Shown here: positions 35,530 through 45,010 of the stretch, piece by piece | Layout: each line of letters starts with the position of its first letter | Numbering within the stretch: the stretch's first letter is position 1 | Assembly: GCF_002736105.1 (NCBI RefSeq) | Contig: NZ_CP024123.1 | Location: forward strand, 2,844,001 to 2,908,000 | Source: Solibacillus sp. R5-41 | GTDB lineage: Bacteria; Bacillota; Bacilli; Bacillales_A; Planococcaceae | Reading direction: 5' to 3' | Length of the DNA stretch: 64,000 nucleotides | Translations under genes and position numbers: made by a program | The notes under the pieces: model-generated | Seen by the model: the letters and a program-made list of their open reading frames with translations, nothing else | The model's database searches: none | What the model was told of the DNA's origin: nothing

Positions 35530-36291
35530 TTAATCTTGTACGCGTGTTATTTTGACTTCTTTTAAAATGGTGTTAATTACCCAGCTCGCCGCAAATAGTC
35601 CTACTACGGACGGAACAAATGCGTTTGATGATGGTGGCATTTGCGCTTTACGAATTTGTGCATCCGGCTTTCCTACTTGCTCTACAACGTCTGGACGAAC
35701 GACAATCGGTGACTCATCTGAAAAGATAACAGGAACGCCTTTTGGAATGCCTTCTTTACGAAGCTTTGTACGAATAACCTTCGCAAGTGGATCAGTATGC
35801 GTTTTCGAAATATCCGCAATTTTAAAGCGTGTCGGATCCATTTTATTTGCTGCACCCATGCTTGAGATAATTGGAATTTGACGTTTTAAGCATTCTTTAA
35901 TCACGTGTATTTTATACATAACCGTATCAGAAGCATCAATTACATAGTCAATGCCTAGCTCAAAAAATTGCTCATACGTTTCATCTGTATAAAACATATG
36001 CATGTCAATCACTTCACAAGCTGGATTAATATCCGCGATACGTTCCTTCATAATTCCCGATTTTGATTTACCTACTGTCGATAAATAAGCAACAAGTTGA
36101 CGGTTGACATTCGTAATATCGACATTATCCTTATCGACCAATACGATACGCCCCACACCACTACGTGCACAAGCCTCCGCCGCAAAAGATCCTACGCCGC
36201 CTATCCCTAAAATCGCTACTGTTGTATTTTGTAATTGCGCTAAACCTTCTTTACCAATCGCAAGTTCATTACGCGAAAATTGATGTAACAT
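35530..36291 (-). CDS. tcdA: tRNA threonylcarbamoyladenosine dehydratase
   Basis: 253 residues, E1-like ATP-dependent enzyme. The N-terminal GIGGVGSFAAEACARSGVGR nucleotide loop, VDKDNVDITNVNRQ and YVIDASDTVMYK are typical of TcdA (CsdL/YgdL, B. subtilis YrvM). It cyclises t6A to ct6A at position 37 of ANN-decoding tRNAs. The catalytic Cys of ubiquitin E1 is not needed. Single gene here, with its 5' neighbour region occupied by a large non-core block. Confidence 0.95.
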   Translation of the reverse strand: MLHQFSRNELAIGKEGLAQLQNTTVAILGIGGVGSFAAEACARSGVGRIVLVDKDNVDITNVNRQLVAYLSTVGKSKSGIMKERIADINPACEVIDMHMFYTDETYEQFFELGIDYVIDASDTVMYKIHVIKECLKRQIPIISSMGAANKMDPTRFKIADISKTHTDPLAKVIRTKLRKEGIPKGVPVIFSDESPIVVRPDVVEQVGKPDAQIRKAQMPPSSNAFVPSVVGLFAASWVINTILKEVKITRVQD

Positions 36292-36430
36292 CCTTTAACC
36301 CCTCAATCTATATCATACTACTAGGAATTATAACGATATCGATTCTTGGTTGCAAGTAAAGATTAACTAGCCCTAGGGTTTTGAAAAATTCAACATTCCT
36401 GAACAACAGTAAATCCAACTAACGAAAAAA

Positions 36431-36463
36431 GCGATTAGAGTAAGCCGCGTGCTTCGTCTAATC
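36431..36463 (-). terminator. Minus-strand terminator in the asparaginase-tcdA gap
   Basis: GCGATTAGA/TCTAATCGC arms followed by T6 on the minus strand, 220 nt beyond the asparaginase stop. The 36292-36686 gap also has a plus-strand promoter look-alike (TTGACA 36516, N16, TAAAAT 36538) but no gene. Confidence 0.7.
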
Positions 36464-36686
36464 GCAAAAATTAGGGGGAAAAAACATAACTATGGATCAT
36501 CTCCATAAGTTGAGGTTGACAAATTGATTGGAGCAGATAAAATAAGGCTCTCGCAAGCATAACGCATTAGAACTATTCTCGCGAAAAGTGTCCGTACTAA
36601 AATGAATAGCAACCCCAAATTACAGTGAAGAACTACCTATAGCCGTATTATTCGATTAAAATCACTAAAATATACATGCAATCCCC

Positions 36687-37691
36687 CTACGTAACGAGCT
36701 GGATGGATGATACGATTTCCCCGACAACATCACCTGCATCATTTTTAATGTGAGTTGAATGAATTGCTTTCACATTTTCGATTGTCTCTTTATTCGCATA
36801 ATCAATTTGCTCTAATAAATTCGCAATCACAAGCGGCCACGGTGATTCAGAGCCATTCATAATTTTAAATACAAAGCTCAATTTCTCCTTTTTTAATGAA
36901 AAGCAATATACACCTTGCGCGCCACCTTTTGCAACAATATTTGGATCCATAAGCAATGCACTGCATATAAAGTTTTCAGACGCAATCATATTTGGATAGC
37001 TATTCATCACATCTACAATTTGAATAACCGCGCTTCTCAGCTTTTCATTTTCTATTAAATTGGGGGTTGCTAGCTTTAAATAGGCAATGGCCATATTTCG
37101 CAGTGGGATAGCGAAATTCGGTGCCCCGCAACCATCCACGCCTATAATTAACTGCTCTTCCACTACTTCGCTCAGTTCCATGATGCAGTTTTTTATTTGT
37201 TGCTGTAATGGATGTTCGATATCACAATAATTATCTAATGGATAACCATTTGCTAAGCAGGCCGTTAAAAAACCTAAATGTTTCCCTGCACAATTATGAT
37301 ATAGCTTCCTTTTTTGGTGTCCTTCATGTATATACTGTTCTTTTGCGCCTTCATTCAATGGATAAGAAGCTGCGCAAATTAACTGTTCTTCTTTAAATGG
37401 TAGTTTTTCCAACAATGATTGTAATCGTTCTTGATGATATATCTCGCCTCGCTGTGAAGCCATAATAAGTGCACTTTCCTCTGACGTAATGCCCCACTTC
37501 TGAATCGCTCCAGTTAAAAAAATGGGAATCGCTTGAAATGGTTTGGCTGCAGAACGAAAATAAACGGGTTCATGATTTTGCCCAATTGAGTAAATTTCTA
37601 CTTTCGCTTCATTAATACAGCTAAGCTGACCAATGTGAATATTTTCTAAAACACCACCGCGATATTCTTTTAAAAAAGTTTGGAAACTCAC
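36687..37691 (-). CDS. Asparaginase, Asparaginase_II (Rhizobium etli class 3) type
   Basis: 334 residues. SAAKPFQAIP near 47-56 and MASQRGE near 84 carry the Ser/Lys pairs, HNCAGKHLGFL near 132 and GVDGCGAPNF near 184 the zinc-binding Cys/Lys set of ReAII/ReAV-type enzymes. It would hydrolyse L-asparagine to aspartate and ammonia in the cytoplasm; no signal peptide. It is the last gene of the ROK/oxidoreductase/Opp cluster in the same direction, separated from the ROK gene by repeat copy D. Confidence 0.85.
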   Translation of the reverse strand: MSFQTFLKEYRGGVLENIHIGQLSCINEAKVEIYSIGQNHEPVYFRSAAKPFQAIPIFLTGAIQKWGITSEESALIMASQRGEIYHQERLQSLLEKLPFKEEQLICAASYPLNEGAKEQYIHEGHQKRKLYHNCAGKHLGFLTACLANGYPLDNYCDIEHPLQQQIKNCIMELSEVVEEQLIIGVDGCGAPNFAIPLRNMAIAYLKLATPNLIENEKLRSAVIQIVDVMNSYPNMIASENFICSALLMDPNIVAKGGAQGVYCFSLKKEKLSFVFKIMNGSESPWPLVIANLLEQIDYANKETIENVKAIHSTHIKNDAGDVVGEIVSSIQLVT

Positions 37692-37717
37692 TTTACATCA
37701 CAACCCTCTATTCAATA

Positions 37718-37747
37718 GTTAACTTGCTTCAGCAGAAGTAAGTTAAC
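37718..37747. terminator. Hairpin between ROK and asparaginase genes
   Basis: 13-base arms GTTAACTTGCTTC/GAAGTAAGTTAAC with one G-T pair and 4-nt loop, abutting repeat copy D. The T-run is poor, so termination is uncertain. Confidence 0.5.
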
Positions 37748-37895
37748 GCCCCGGCGGATGTCACAGATTTTTAAGGGAGGCCTGCGTGATGAAGGTCAGT
37801 TAGCCGTTGTCGCATGGACGCGACGAATTTAGGGCTAACATCCCCGACGAGCGAGCTCGAAAAAAATCTGGACGTAATTACGCTGAGGCGTAATT
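37748..37895. repeat. Dispersed modular repeat, copy D (full length)
   Basis: The complement reads AATTACGCCTCAGCGTAATT, CCAGATTTTTTTCGAGCTCG, GGGGATGTTAGCC, GTCGCGTCCATGCGAC, GGCTAACTGACC, TCACGCAGGCC, TTAAAAATCTGTGACATCCG and CCGGGG. Copy E matches it nearly base for base in the opposite orientation. Internal stems GTCGC/GCGAC, TTAGCC/GGCTAA and the CAGATTTTT/AAAATCTG arms predict a branched fold. It overlaps the last codons of the ROK gene. Confidence 0.88.
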
Positions 37896-39038
37896 AATTA
37901 CTTGCTTTTGAATTTGTAGTGCTGCCCCTTTCACAACACCAACTTTCGATTGGTTAGAAAATTGCAAATCAAAATGTTGATGAATTTCTGACCAAATATA
38001 CTGTGAGCACATGTCGCGAAGTTCTTGCTGGAAAAGTTCGTTATGTTCTACCATTTCACCGCTCACAATAATGGCTTCCGGCTCATACAAGCACGCCAAA
38101 TTATTAATAGCTGCCGCTAAGTACTTCGCCACATCCTGCTGAATTTTAAGCGCCCATTGTTCTTTCGAGATCATACTCATCGCTAATTGTTCGATTGAAT
38201 CGATATTTTCAGGCGCCCTTTTTAAGAGGGATCTTTCAGAAATATATAAGGATAAACAGCCTCGCTTGCCACAATGACACTGCTCACCTTCTCCATCTAA
38301 ATTGACGGTTATATGACTAATTTCACCTGCGCGATTATGCGTCCCCCGATAAAGTTCTCCATCTAATAAAATCGATGCCCCAATACCAGTACCTATGCCA
38401 ACTAAAATACAATTGGTAAACGTAGGGGCATACACATCGCCGATTTCAGCCAAAATTTGCATTTTTAATTCATTATCCACGACTATATCACAATCAAATC
38501 TTTCCTTTAAATCACTAGCAATTTTGCAATTTTTCCAAAGCAATTGCTCAGAGGAAAGAACGATCCCTTCGTCATGATTAATGACCCCCGGAATACCAAT
38601 CCCTATTCCTTGAAGTTTTTCTTTGGAAATGGCGTTCGCTTCTAGCAATTCATTGACACAATGCTGAATAATATCAAGCGCATCTTCATACCGATTTTTT
38701 ACGTTACATTTAACTTCTGTAAAGTCAATTAATTCACCGATAAAATCGACAATTCCTATTTTAATGACAAAGCTATCAATTTCGATGCCAATTGTAAATA
38801 AGGCATCGCCACGAAGATGAATGAGTGTTGGTCTTCTTCCGATTAACGTTTCTTCTGTTTGCCCCTCATACAAGAACCCCTCTAGTTCTAATTCTTGTAC
38901 AATTCTCGTTATTGTTGTTGGGCTCATTTTTGTATATTTGGATAATTGAATTCTGGAAACGGGTGCCATTTGGCGAATCGCATCTAAAACTATATATTTA
39001 TTTTGTTTTTTCATTTGCATTTGATCTTGCTTCTTCAA
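37878..39038 (-). CDS. ROK-family transcriptional repressor
   Basis: 386 residues. Winged helix at 15-70 (PVSRIQLSKYTKMSPTTITR), then a ROK sugar-kinase-like domain with GIGTGIGASILLDGELYRG, the GEISHITV loop and the zinc motif CHCGKRGCLSLY near 255. NagC/XylR-type: it represses until a sugar derivative binds. The TTG start has AGGGG upstream. The final residues INYASA and the stop come from the end palindrome of repeat copy D. It heads toward asparaginase and follows the oxidoreductase gene. Confidence 0.92.
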   Translation of the reverse strand: MKKQDQMQMKKQNKYIVLDAIRQMAPVSRIQLSKYTKMSPTTITRIVQELELEGFLYEGQTEETLIGRRPTLIHLRGDALFTIGIEIDSFVIKIGIVDFIGELIDFTEVKCNVKNRYEDALDIIQHCVNELLEANAISKEKLQGIGIGIPGVINHDEGIVLSSEQLLWKNCKIASDLKERFDCDIVVDNELKMQILAEIGDVYAPTFTNCILVGIGTGIGASILLDGELYRGTHNRAGEISHITVNLDGEGEQCHCGKRGCLSLYISERSLLKRAPENIDSIEQLAMSMISKEQWALKIQQDVAKYLAAAINNLACLYEPEAIIVSGEMVEHNELFQQELRDMCSQYIWSEIHQHFDLQFSNQSKVGVVKGAALQIQKQVINYASA

Positions 39039-39211
39039 ATTGATTCACCCCTATAAAGTCGCTTAGTAATTAGGTTGAAAGTGGAATGTTGCTAACAAAT
39101 AAACCATTCTCAACCATTTCCGCTATTTTATCATGGGTGGTACGTTTCTCACAGCTTTGTTGCAATTGCAAATGATTCTCTCGCAGTTGTTGTCTATTGA
39201 CGCACATTCCA

Positions 39212-40273
39212 TTATTCGTAAACAATTTCTTTCCCAAGGCGTGCAGATTCATAAATACCTTCCAAAATTTTCATGATTTCCACACCATCTTCAACAGGGG
39301 CTTCTGACGTTTTTCCATTTAGACAGCAATTAACAAAGGCATTTACTTCGGTTTCAAAGGCATGCTCAAAATTAAAGGATAAATGGTCCACCTGCGGATG
39401 CATATTGACAATCGTTTGATTTGCTTCACTTACAATTTTGAGTTCAGGCTCTAGCTCTGCCCCACCATTCGTTCCATATAGTTTAACAGCCAGTTCATCC
39501 TTAGCTGCATGGAGCGTATAAGATACATCTACAAGTAATGACGCGCCATTTTCAAAGGTAATGAGTGCATTAGCCATATCTTCTACTGAATTTTTGGTAG
39601 CATCATAGTCTGCTGTTTTATAAAACGACAAGTTTTCAATATGGCTTCGATTCCCTAAATGATGATACGTATGACCTACAATACGCTTCACTTTCGGTCT
39701 CCCCATTAAGTACCAGCAAATATCAATAATATGCACACCGAGGTCGATTAATGGCCCGCCTCCTGATTTTTCTTTATCCGAAAACCAGCCGCCTGGATTC
39801 CCTATGCGGCGAAGACATGTTGCCTTTGCAAAATAAATCGTGCCGAGCGTATCATTGTCAATAAACTTTTTTAAAATGGTTGTATTCGTTGCAAATCGGC
39901 GAACAAATCCGACCTGAAACACTTTGTTGCTTTTTTGAGCTACTTTTTGAATTTCTAATGCTTCTTCATATGTCATGGATAATGGTTTTTCTACTAATAC
40001 ATGCTTGTTGTTTTCGAGCGCTGCCATCGCGTATTTTGCATGGGTATTATTCCATGTACAAATGCTGACCGCATCAACTTTAGGATCTGATAAAAATTCC
40101 TCAATCGAATTGAATACTTTCTCAATGCCATACTGATTTGCCTTTTCCTGTGCACGGGCTAGAGAGAAATCGTAAACACCATATAAATGAACTGATTCAT
40201 TTTTTTTATACGACTTTAGATGGAAATCTGAAATCGAGCCTACACCAATTACGCATACATTTAATCGATTCAT
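39212..40273 (-). CDS. Gfo/Idh/MocA-family oxidoreductase
   Basis: About 353 residues. Rossmann fold with GVGSISDFHLKSYKK near 9-23, NNTHAKYAMAALENNKHVLVEKP with the EKP motif near 95, then the C-terminal domain with GGGPLIDLGVHIID near 175. It oxidises a sugar or cyclitol with NAD(P). Start ATG 40273 overlaps the upstream stop by ATGA, so it is coupled to the isomerase. MocA-type enzymes act in inositol, rhizopine and opine breakdown; the actual substrate here is open. Confidence 0.93.
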   Translation of the reverse strand: MNRLNVCVIGVGSISDFHLKSYKKNESVHLYGVYDFSLARAQEKANQYGIEKVFNSIEEFLSDPKVDAVSICTWNNTHAKYAMAALENNKHVLVEKPLSMTYEEALEIQKVAQKSNKVFQVGFVRRFATNTTILKKFIDNDTLGTIYFAKATCLRRIGNPGGWFSDKEKSGGGPLIDLGVHIIDICWYLMGRPKVKRIVGHTYHHLGNRSHIENLSFYKTADYDATKNSVEDMANALITFENGASLLVDVSYTLHAAKDELAVKLYGTNGGAELEPELKIVSEANQTIVNMHPQVDHLSFNFEHAFETEVNAFVNCCLNGKTSEAPVEDGVEIMKILEGIYESARLGKEIVYE

Positions 40274-41157
40274 GAATTCACGCCCTCGCATTCTTCCCAA
40301 AATCTACGAACATTGTCCATCCCAATTTTTGAACCAGTTTGGCAATCTTCCATTCCTTCAAACTCAATTGTCAAATAGCCGTCATAGCCCGATTCTTTTA
40401 CTAGCCTAACAATTTGGCGAATATTCAAATCACCATGACCTACAATTGCACCACGAATAAAATTGTCATGGACCGTTGTAAACCATTCACCACCACCTGG
40501 ATGCTCGTAAAAAGGACGGATATAAAAATCTTTAAAATGAACCGTTGCTGCGTAAGGTAAGTTTTTCTTTACCCCAACTAATGGATCCTCATCAATACAT
40601 AAAAAGTTGCCTATATCCAGCGTCGTTTTAAAATTATCGCGGTTTACTGCATGAATAAGTTGTTGTACTCGGTCACTCGTTTGGACATTAAATCCATGAT
40701 TTTCAATCGTCGTCGTAATCCCAAATTGCTTGGCATAATCCGCTAATAGCTGACTTCCGCGCACCATTTTATCAAAATGCTCTACGTAGTAATGGATGGT
40801 CATATTTTCTTTTGGCATTGTAAATAAAGTGACATCATGGCGCATGATTTTAATGCCCATATGATGCACGACATCCACATGCTTTTTCAGTCTTTCCACT
40901 TCAGCAAGTAATTCCTCTTCTGTTTCCTGTATAAAATTGGCAGGTAACGAATACGCCGAAAGCTCAAGTCCTAACTCATTTGCTTTGTCGCGAATGGCAG
41001 TAGCGAGTTCATAATTATCGACAACAGAAAATTCGTAAGGGACTAATTCAACATGCTCCCCTCCATTTTCCGCAACCCAATCTAATACATCCAATACAGA
41101 CATTTCATTTGTTTTCATTTTTTTAACCATGCTATACGAACTTAATCCAATTTTCAT
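40270..41157 (-). CDS. Sugar phosphate isomerase/epimerase (AP endonuclease family 2 fold)
   Basis: 295 residues of xylose-isomerase-like TIM barrel. Metal-ligand Glu/His/Asp motifs: TTIENHGF near 150, TLDIGNFLCID near 187, VHFKDFYIRPF near 209, GHGDLNI near 243 and LTIEFEG near 263. IolE/IolI-type enzymes isomerise or dehydrate keto sugars, often together with Gfo/Idh dehydrogenases. Here it lies between the ABC importer and such a dehydrogenase, with ATGA coupling, which supports a catabolic pathway for an imported compound. Confidence 0.9.
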   Translation of the reverse strand: MKIGLSSYSMVKKMKTNEMSVLDVLDWVAENGGEHVELVPYEFSVVDNYELATAIRDKANELGLELSAYSLPANFIQETEEELLAEVERLKKHVDVVHHMGIKIMRHDVTLFTMPKENMTIHYYVEHFDKMVRGSQLLADYAKQFGITTTIENHGFNVQTSDRVQQLIHAVNRDNFKTTLDIGNFLCIDEDPLVGVKKNLPYAATVHFKDFYIRPFYEHPGGGEWFTTVHDNFIRGAIVGHGDLNIRQIVRLVKESGYDGYLTIEFEGMEDCQTGSKIGMDNVRRFWEECEGVNS

Positions 41158-41160
41158 TAT

Positions 41161-42141
41161 CTACACCTCTTCTATTTTTTCTACATAGTGACAAGCAACC
41201 GATTGCTGTTCCGTAATTTCTCTCATTTTTGGAACCTCTAATTTACATAGCTCCTGTGCGAATGGACATCTTGTATGAAATGTACATCCAGTCGGAGGGT
41301 TTTTTGGATTCGGAATATCGCCCTTTAACGTATTCTTTTTTCGGCGTAATAAAGGATTCGCCACAGGAACAGAAGCAATTAACGCCTTCGTGTAAGGATG
41401 TAATGGATTTGCAAATAAAGCTTCCTTCGTTCCGATTTCAACGATTGAACCAAGATACATCACACCAATTTCATTGCTTATATGTTCCACGACGCTCAAA
41501 TCATGTGAAATAAATAAATAGGATAGCTGATATTCCTGTTGCAGCTTTTTTAATAAGTTTAATATTTGAGATTGAATCGATACATCGAGTGCTGAAACGG
41601 GCTCATCGGCAATAATTAACTTTGGTTTTGTAATTAACGCCCGTGCAATTCCAATTCGCTGTCGCTGTCCGCCGCTAAATTCATGCGCATAACGATTCGC
41701 ATATTCCGGATTCAACCCAACGATATTTAACATCTCGAAAACGAGTTTCTCACGTTCCCATTTAGAAAGTTTCGTATGAATAATTAATGGCTCTTCAATA
41801 ATCTCTTTTACTTTCATTCTAGGGTTTAATGAAGCATATGGATCTTGGAAAATCATTTGCACGTTTTCACGTAAATTTCCTAATTCCGATTGCTTTAAAT
41901 TGGCCACCTCATGACCATTTAACTCAATACTTCCAGAAGTCGGATCGATTAATCGTGTTATAAGTCTTCCTGTCGTTGATTTACCGCAACCACTTTCCCC
42001 AACTAAACTAAATGTCGTTCCTTCTCTAATTTCAAAGGATACATCAATTACCGCATTCACATATTCTTTCTTTTCAAACATTCCACCAGCAATTTGAAAC
42101 GATTTCTTTAAGTTTTTTACTTCTAAAAGTTTATTTGACAT
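41161..42141 (-). CDS. Oligopeptide-type ABC importer ATP-binding protein (OppF/DppF)
   Basis: About 326 residues. Walker A GESGCGKST, signature FSGGQRQRIG, Walker B IIADEPVSALD, and the C-terminal oligo_HPY segment with the Fe-S-type CTFHTRCPFAQELC cysteines. I chose ATG 42141 (MSNKLLEVKN) because sequence ahead of it is the tail of OppD in another frame. It overlaps oppD by 11 nt. It pairs with OppD to drive peptide-class import. Confidence 0.92.
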   Translation of the reverse strand: MSNKLLEVKNLKKSFQIAGGMFEKKEYVNAVIDVSFEIREGTTFSLVGESGCGKSTTGRLITRLIDPTSGSIELNGHEVANLKQSELGNLRENVQMIFQDPYASLNPRMKVKEIIEEPLIIHTKLSKWEREKLVFEMLNIVGLNPEYANRYAHEFSGGQRQRIGIARALITKPKLIIADEPVSALDVSIQSQILNLLKKLQQEYQLSYLFISHDLSVVEHISNEIGVMYLGSIVEIGTKEALFANPLHPYTKALIASVPVANPLLRRKKNTLKGDIPNPKNPPTGCTFHTRCPFAQELCKLEVPKMREITEQQSVACHYVEKIEEV

Positions 42142-43126
42142 GAACGGCCACATCCTTATTTGCATATAACCAGCAACTACAAATATGGGAATCTGTAATC
42201 TTCTCGATTTGGGGTTCATTTTCTTGACATACTCCCATCACATTCGAACATCTTGGTGCAAATTTGCAACCTTTTGGCATATTTTGCGGGGATGGGACAT
42301 TTCCGGGAATCGATTCTAATACTTCTTTTCGATCACCGATTTTAGGAACCGAATTGATCAAGCCCCTCGTATACGGATGTTTCGGATTGGCAAATAACTC
42401 AAACACATCTGCCTCCTCTACGACTTGCCCGGCATACATGACAACAACTCGGTCACACATTTCGGCTACAACCCCTAGATCATGTGTAATTAACAAAATC
42501 GCCGTGTCATTCTTTTCTTTTAATTGTTTCATAAGCTCTAATATTTGCGCTTGAATGGTCACGTCGAGTGCTGTTGTTGGTTCATCTGCAATTAATAATT
42601 CCGGCTCGCATGCCATCGCCATCGCAATCATGACTCTTTGACGCATTCCACCAGATAACTGATGGGGGTATTCATTCATCAACTCTTCTGCCCGACCAAT
42701 TCCAACACTTTTCAATATTTTTACCGCATGCTCTATACTTTGTTTTCGTGTATATTTCATATGCATTTCTATGGATTCTGTTAATTGCTTGCCAATTTTT
42801 AAGACGGGATTTAATGAAGTCATTGGCTCTTGAAAAATCATGCTCATTTTTTTCCCACGCAACTGACGCAACTCTGCTTCATCCAACTTCGTTAAATCGG
42901 TTCCTTGAAATAAAATGGAACCCTTTTTTATTTCTCCTGTCGTTCCATGAAATAATTTCATGATGGATAACGATGTAATACTTTTCCCACTACCTGACTC
43001 TCCAACTAGTCCTAGTACTTCACCTTTTTGTATCGAAAAATTGACACCGCGCAATATTTTGATTTCCTGTTGATCCCTTTTAAAAATAGTTTCTAAATCT
43101 GTCACTTCTAAAACGTTATCGCTCAT
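42131..43126 (-). CDS. Oligopeptide-type ABC importer ATP-binding protein (OppD/DppD)
   Basis: About 331 residues. Walker A GESGSGKSI, signature LSGGMRQRV, Walker B LIADEPTTALD, and C-terminal GCKFAPRCSNVMGVC. GGAGGTG lies 8 nt before ATG 43126; the ATG 21 nt earlier would overlap it. Gene order substrate-binding protein, B, C, D, F is the classical opp/dpp order. Confidence 0.93.
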   Translation of the reverse strand: MSDNVLEVTDLETIFKRDQQEIKILRGVNFSIQKGEVLGLVGESGSGKSITSLSIMKLFHGTTGEIKKGSILFQGTDLTKLDEAELRQLRGKKMSMIFQEPMTSLNPVLKIGKQLTESIEMHMKYTRKQSIEHAVKILKSVGIGRAEELMNEYPHQLSGGMRQRVMIAMAMACEPELLIADEPTTALDVTIQAQILELMKQLKEKNDTAILLITHDLGVVAEMCDRVVVMYAGQVVEEADVFELFANPKHPYTRGLINSVPKIGDRKEVLESIPGNVPSPQNMPKGCKFAPRCSNVMGVCQENEPQIEKITDSHICSCWLYANKDVAVHVK

Positions 43127-43148
43127 TTGTCCCACCTCCCGACTCATT

Positions 43149-44045
43149 TTAATTATTTTTTATTTTTGGATCTAATACGTCTCGTAAACCATCGCCAATT
43201 AAATTAAAAGCAAGCACGGTTAAAAAAATAGCAATACCAGGCATTAATACAACATGAGTTGCAGTGCCTAAATAATCTCTTCCGCTACTTAACATTACGC
43301 CCCACTCTGGCATTTCAGGACTTGCTCCTAATCCTAAAAAGCTTAAGCCTGAAGCAGCAAGAATAGCTGTACCAACACGCATTGTGACAAAAATAATTAA
43401 CTCATTCATCGTTTCTGGGAAAATATGTTTATATATAATTCGACTATGGGAAGCGCCCATCGATTTAGCTGCTTCTACATACACATTTTCTTTCGCATTT
43501 AATGTCGCTCCTCGAACTAGGCGCGCGAACGAAGGGATACTAAAAATCATAACAGCAATAATTACGTTATTAATTCCTGGTCCTAATATCGCTACAATCG
43601 CAATGGCTAATAACAAGTCTGGGAATGAAAATAAAACATCACACGTTCGCATAATGATTTTGTCAATCCAGCCCCCGAAATACCCACTAATTAGACCTAT
43701 AATAGTACCGGCTATCAAACCTAAACTAACCGCACTAAAACTAACCATTAAGGAAATTTTTGCTCCTACGATTAAGCGACTGAAAATATCCCGTCCATAT
43801 TCATCTGTACCTGCTAAATGCTTGGCACTTGGTGTTTCTAGTATTGCATTATAATCAGGCTCAAAAGGATCATACGGTGCTATGTATGGTCCGATAAATG
43901 CAATAATAATTAAAAGTAAAATGAAAATACTTGCAACTAAAGCTGCCTTTTGTTTTTTAAACGCTTTCCAAAATTCTCTCATCGGAGAGTATTTTGCATT
44001 TTTCACGTGATTTGTGTCCTGTTTTACAAGTGATGAAGATTGCAT
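43149..44045 (-). CDS. Oligopeptide-type ABC importer permease (OppC/DppC)
   Basis: 298 residues, six helices, with the EAA loop EAAKSMGASHSRIIYKHIFP for ATPase contact and the N-terminal OppC extension (AFKKQKAALVASIFILL). GTDEYGRDIFSRLI and GLSFLGLGASPEMPEWG are conserved in the family. Starts 12 nt after oppB. Confidence 0.94.
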   Translation of the reverse strand: MQSSSLVKQDTNHVKNAKYSPMREFWKAFKKQKAALVASIFILLLIIIAFIGPYIAPYDPFEPDYNAILETPSAKHLAGTDEYGRDIFSRLIVGAKISLMVSFSAVSLGLIAGTIIGLISGYFGGWIDKIIMRTCDVLFSFPDLLLAIAIVAILGPGINNVIIAVMIFSIPSFARLVRGATLNAKENVYVEAAKSMGASHSRIIYKHIFPETMNELIIFVTMRVGTAILAASGLSFLGLGASPEMPEWGVMLSSGRDYLGTATHVVLMPGIAIFLTVLAFNLIGDGLRDVLDPKIKNN

Positions 44046-44056
44046 ATTCTCTCCTC

Positions 44057-44980
44057 CTATGTGTTAAGTTGAATTTTTGGATTCAAGACAGTGTATAAAA
44101 TATCCACAATGAGACTTACAAGTATAAATTCAACGGCAAATAGTAAAATGGATGATTGAATAACTGGATAATCTCGGAATGAAATTGAATCAATTAATAA
44201 CCTACCCATTCCAGGAAAACTAAACACTGTTTCTACCACAACGGAGCCCCCTAGTAAAAAGCCAAACTGAAGTCCCGCTACGGTAACAACGGAAATGAGC
44301 GAATTCCTTAATGCATGTTGAAGAATTACTGTTCGTTCCTTTAACCCTTTTGCGCGGCCAGTACGAACATAATCAGATTGCATCGTTTCTAACATCGAAG
44401 ACCTTGTAAACCGGGCAATCATCGACATAATCCCAGCACCTAACGTGATAGAAGGTAAAATATAGCTACTTAAACCATCTAATCCACCTGTAGGTAAAAT
44501 ACCTAAAGAGACAGAAAAAACTTGTATTAAGATTAATCCTAACCAAAAACCAGGAAGCGAAATGCCCGATACTGCCGTTATCATTCCTAAATAATCTGGC
44601 CATTTATTTTTATTAATGGCTGAAAATATGCCGATGAAAAGTCCCATAATTGTGGCCCAAAACATCGATAAAAATGTTAAATAAATCGATGGCATAAATC
44701 GCGTTTTAAACATATCAATTACTGGTAATCCTGTCGTTAAAGAAGTTCCTAAATCCCCGGTCACTAGATTTTTCATAAAGTTGAAATACTGTACAACAAC
44801 CGGCTTATCTAGACCTAGGCTTTTTCGAACGTTGTCAACTTCCTCTAAAGTGGCATCTTTTCCCGCAACTAATCGAGCAGGATCCCCAGGAATGAGATGA
44901 ATGAATAAAAATGTCAATATGGAGACAACGATTAATATCGGAATTATTTCAACAATTCTTTTCACAATGTATTTCAGCAT
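44057..44980 (-). CDS. Oligopeptide-type ABC importer permease (OppB/DppB)
   Basis: About 307 residues, six helices. FIHLIPGDPARL near 25-36, the EAA-type loop VRTGRAKGLKERTVILQHAL and VVETVFSFPGMGRLLIDSI are typical of OppB. ATG 44980 is preceded by AAAGGGGAG. An attenuator-like hairpin precedes the gene (45011-45048). Confidence 0.94.
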   Translation of the reverse strand: MLKYIVKRIVEIIPILIVVSILTFLFIHLIPGDPARLVAGKDATLEEVDNVRKSLGLDKPVVVQYFNFMKNLVTGDLGTSLTTGLPVIDMFKTRFMPSIYLTFLSMFWATIMGLFIGIFSAINKNKWPDYLGMITAVSGISLPGFWLGLILIQVFSVSLGILPTGGLDGLSSYILPSITLGAGIMSMIARFTRSSMLETMQSDYVRTGRAKGLKERTVILQHALRNSLISVVTVAGLQFGFLLGGSVVVETVFSFPGMGRLLIDSISFRDYPVIQSSILLFAVEFILVSLIVDILYTVLNPKIQLNT

Positions 44981-45010
44981 CTTTTCTCCCCTTTCCAACT
45001 AAAAAAATAT

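Noticed and set aside
36516-36543. Plus-strand sigma-A-like promoter in the asparaginase-tcdA gap
   Set aside because: Good hexamers with 16-nt spacing but no gene or terminator downstream; it would run antisense into asparaginase. Mentioned in the region's finding but not called as a promoter.
37748-37895. Possible CRISPR-like or IS-derived identity of the repeats
   Set aside because: No regular spacing with unique spacers and no transposase ORF within any copy; the copies are scattered singly through the window.
39070-39252. 60-codon minus-strand ORF between the ROK and oxidoreductase genes
   Set aside because: Starts inside the oxidoreductase gene without a ribosome site; no recognisable family. 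A gene remnant cannot be excluded.
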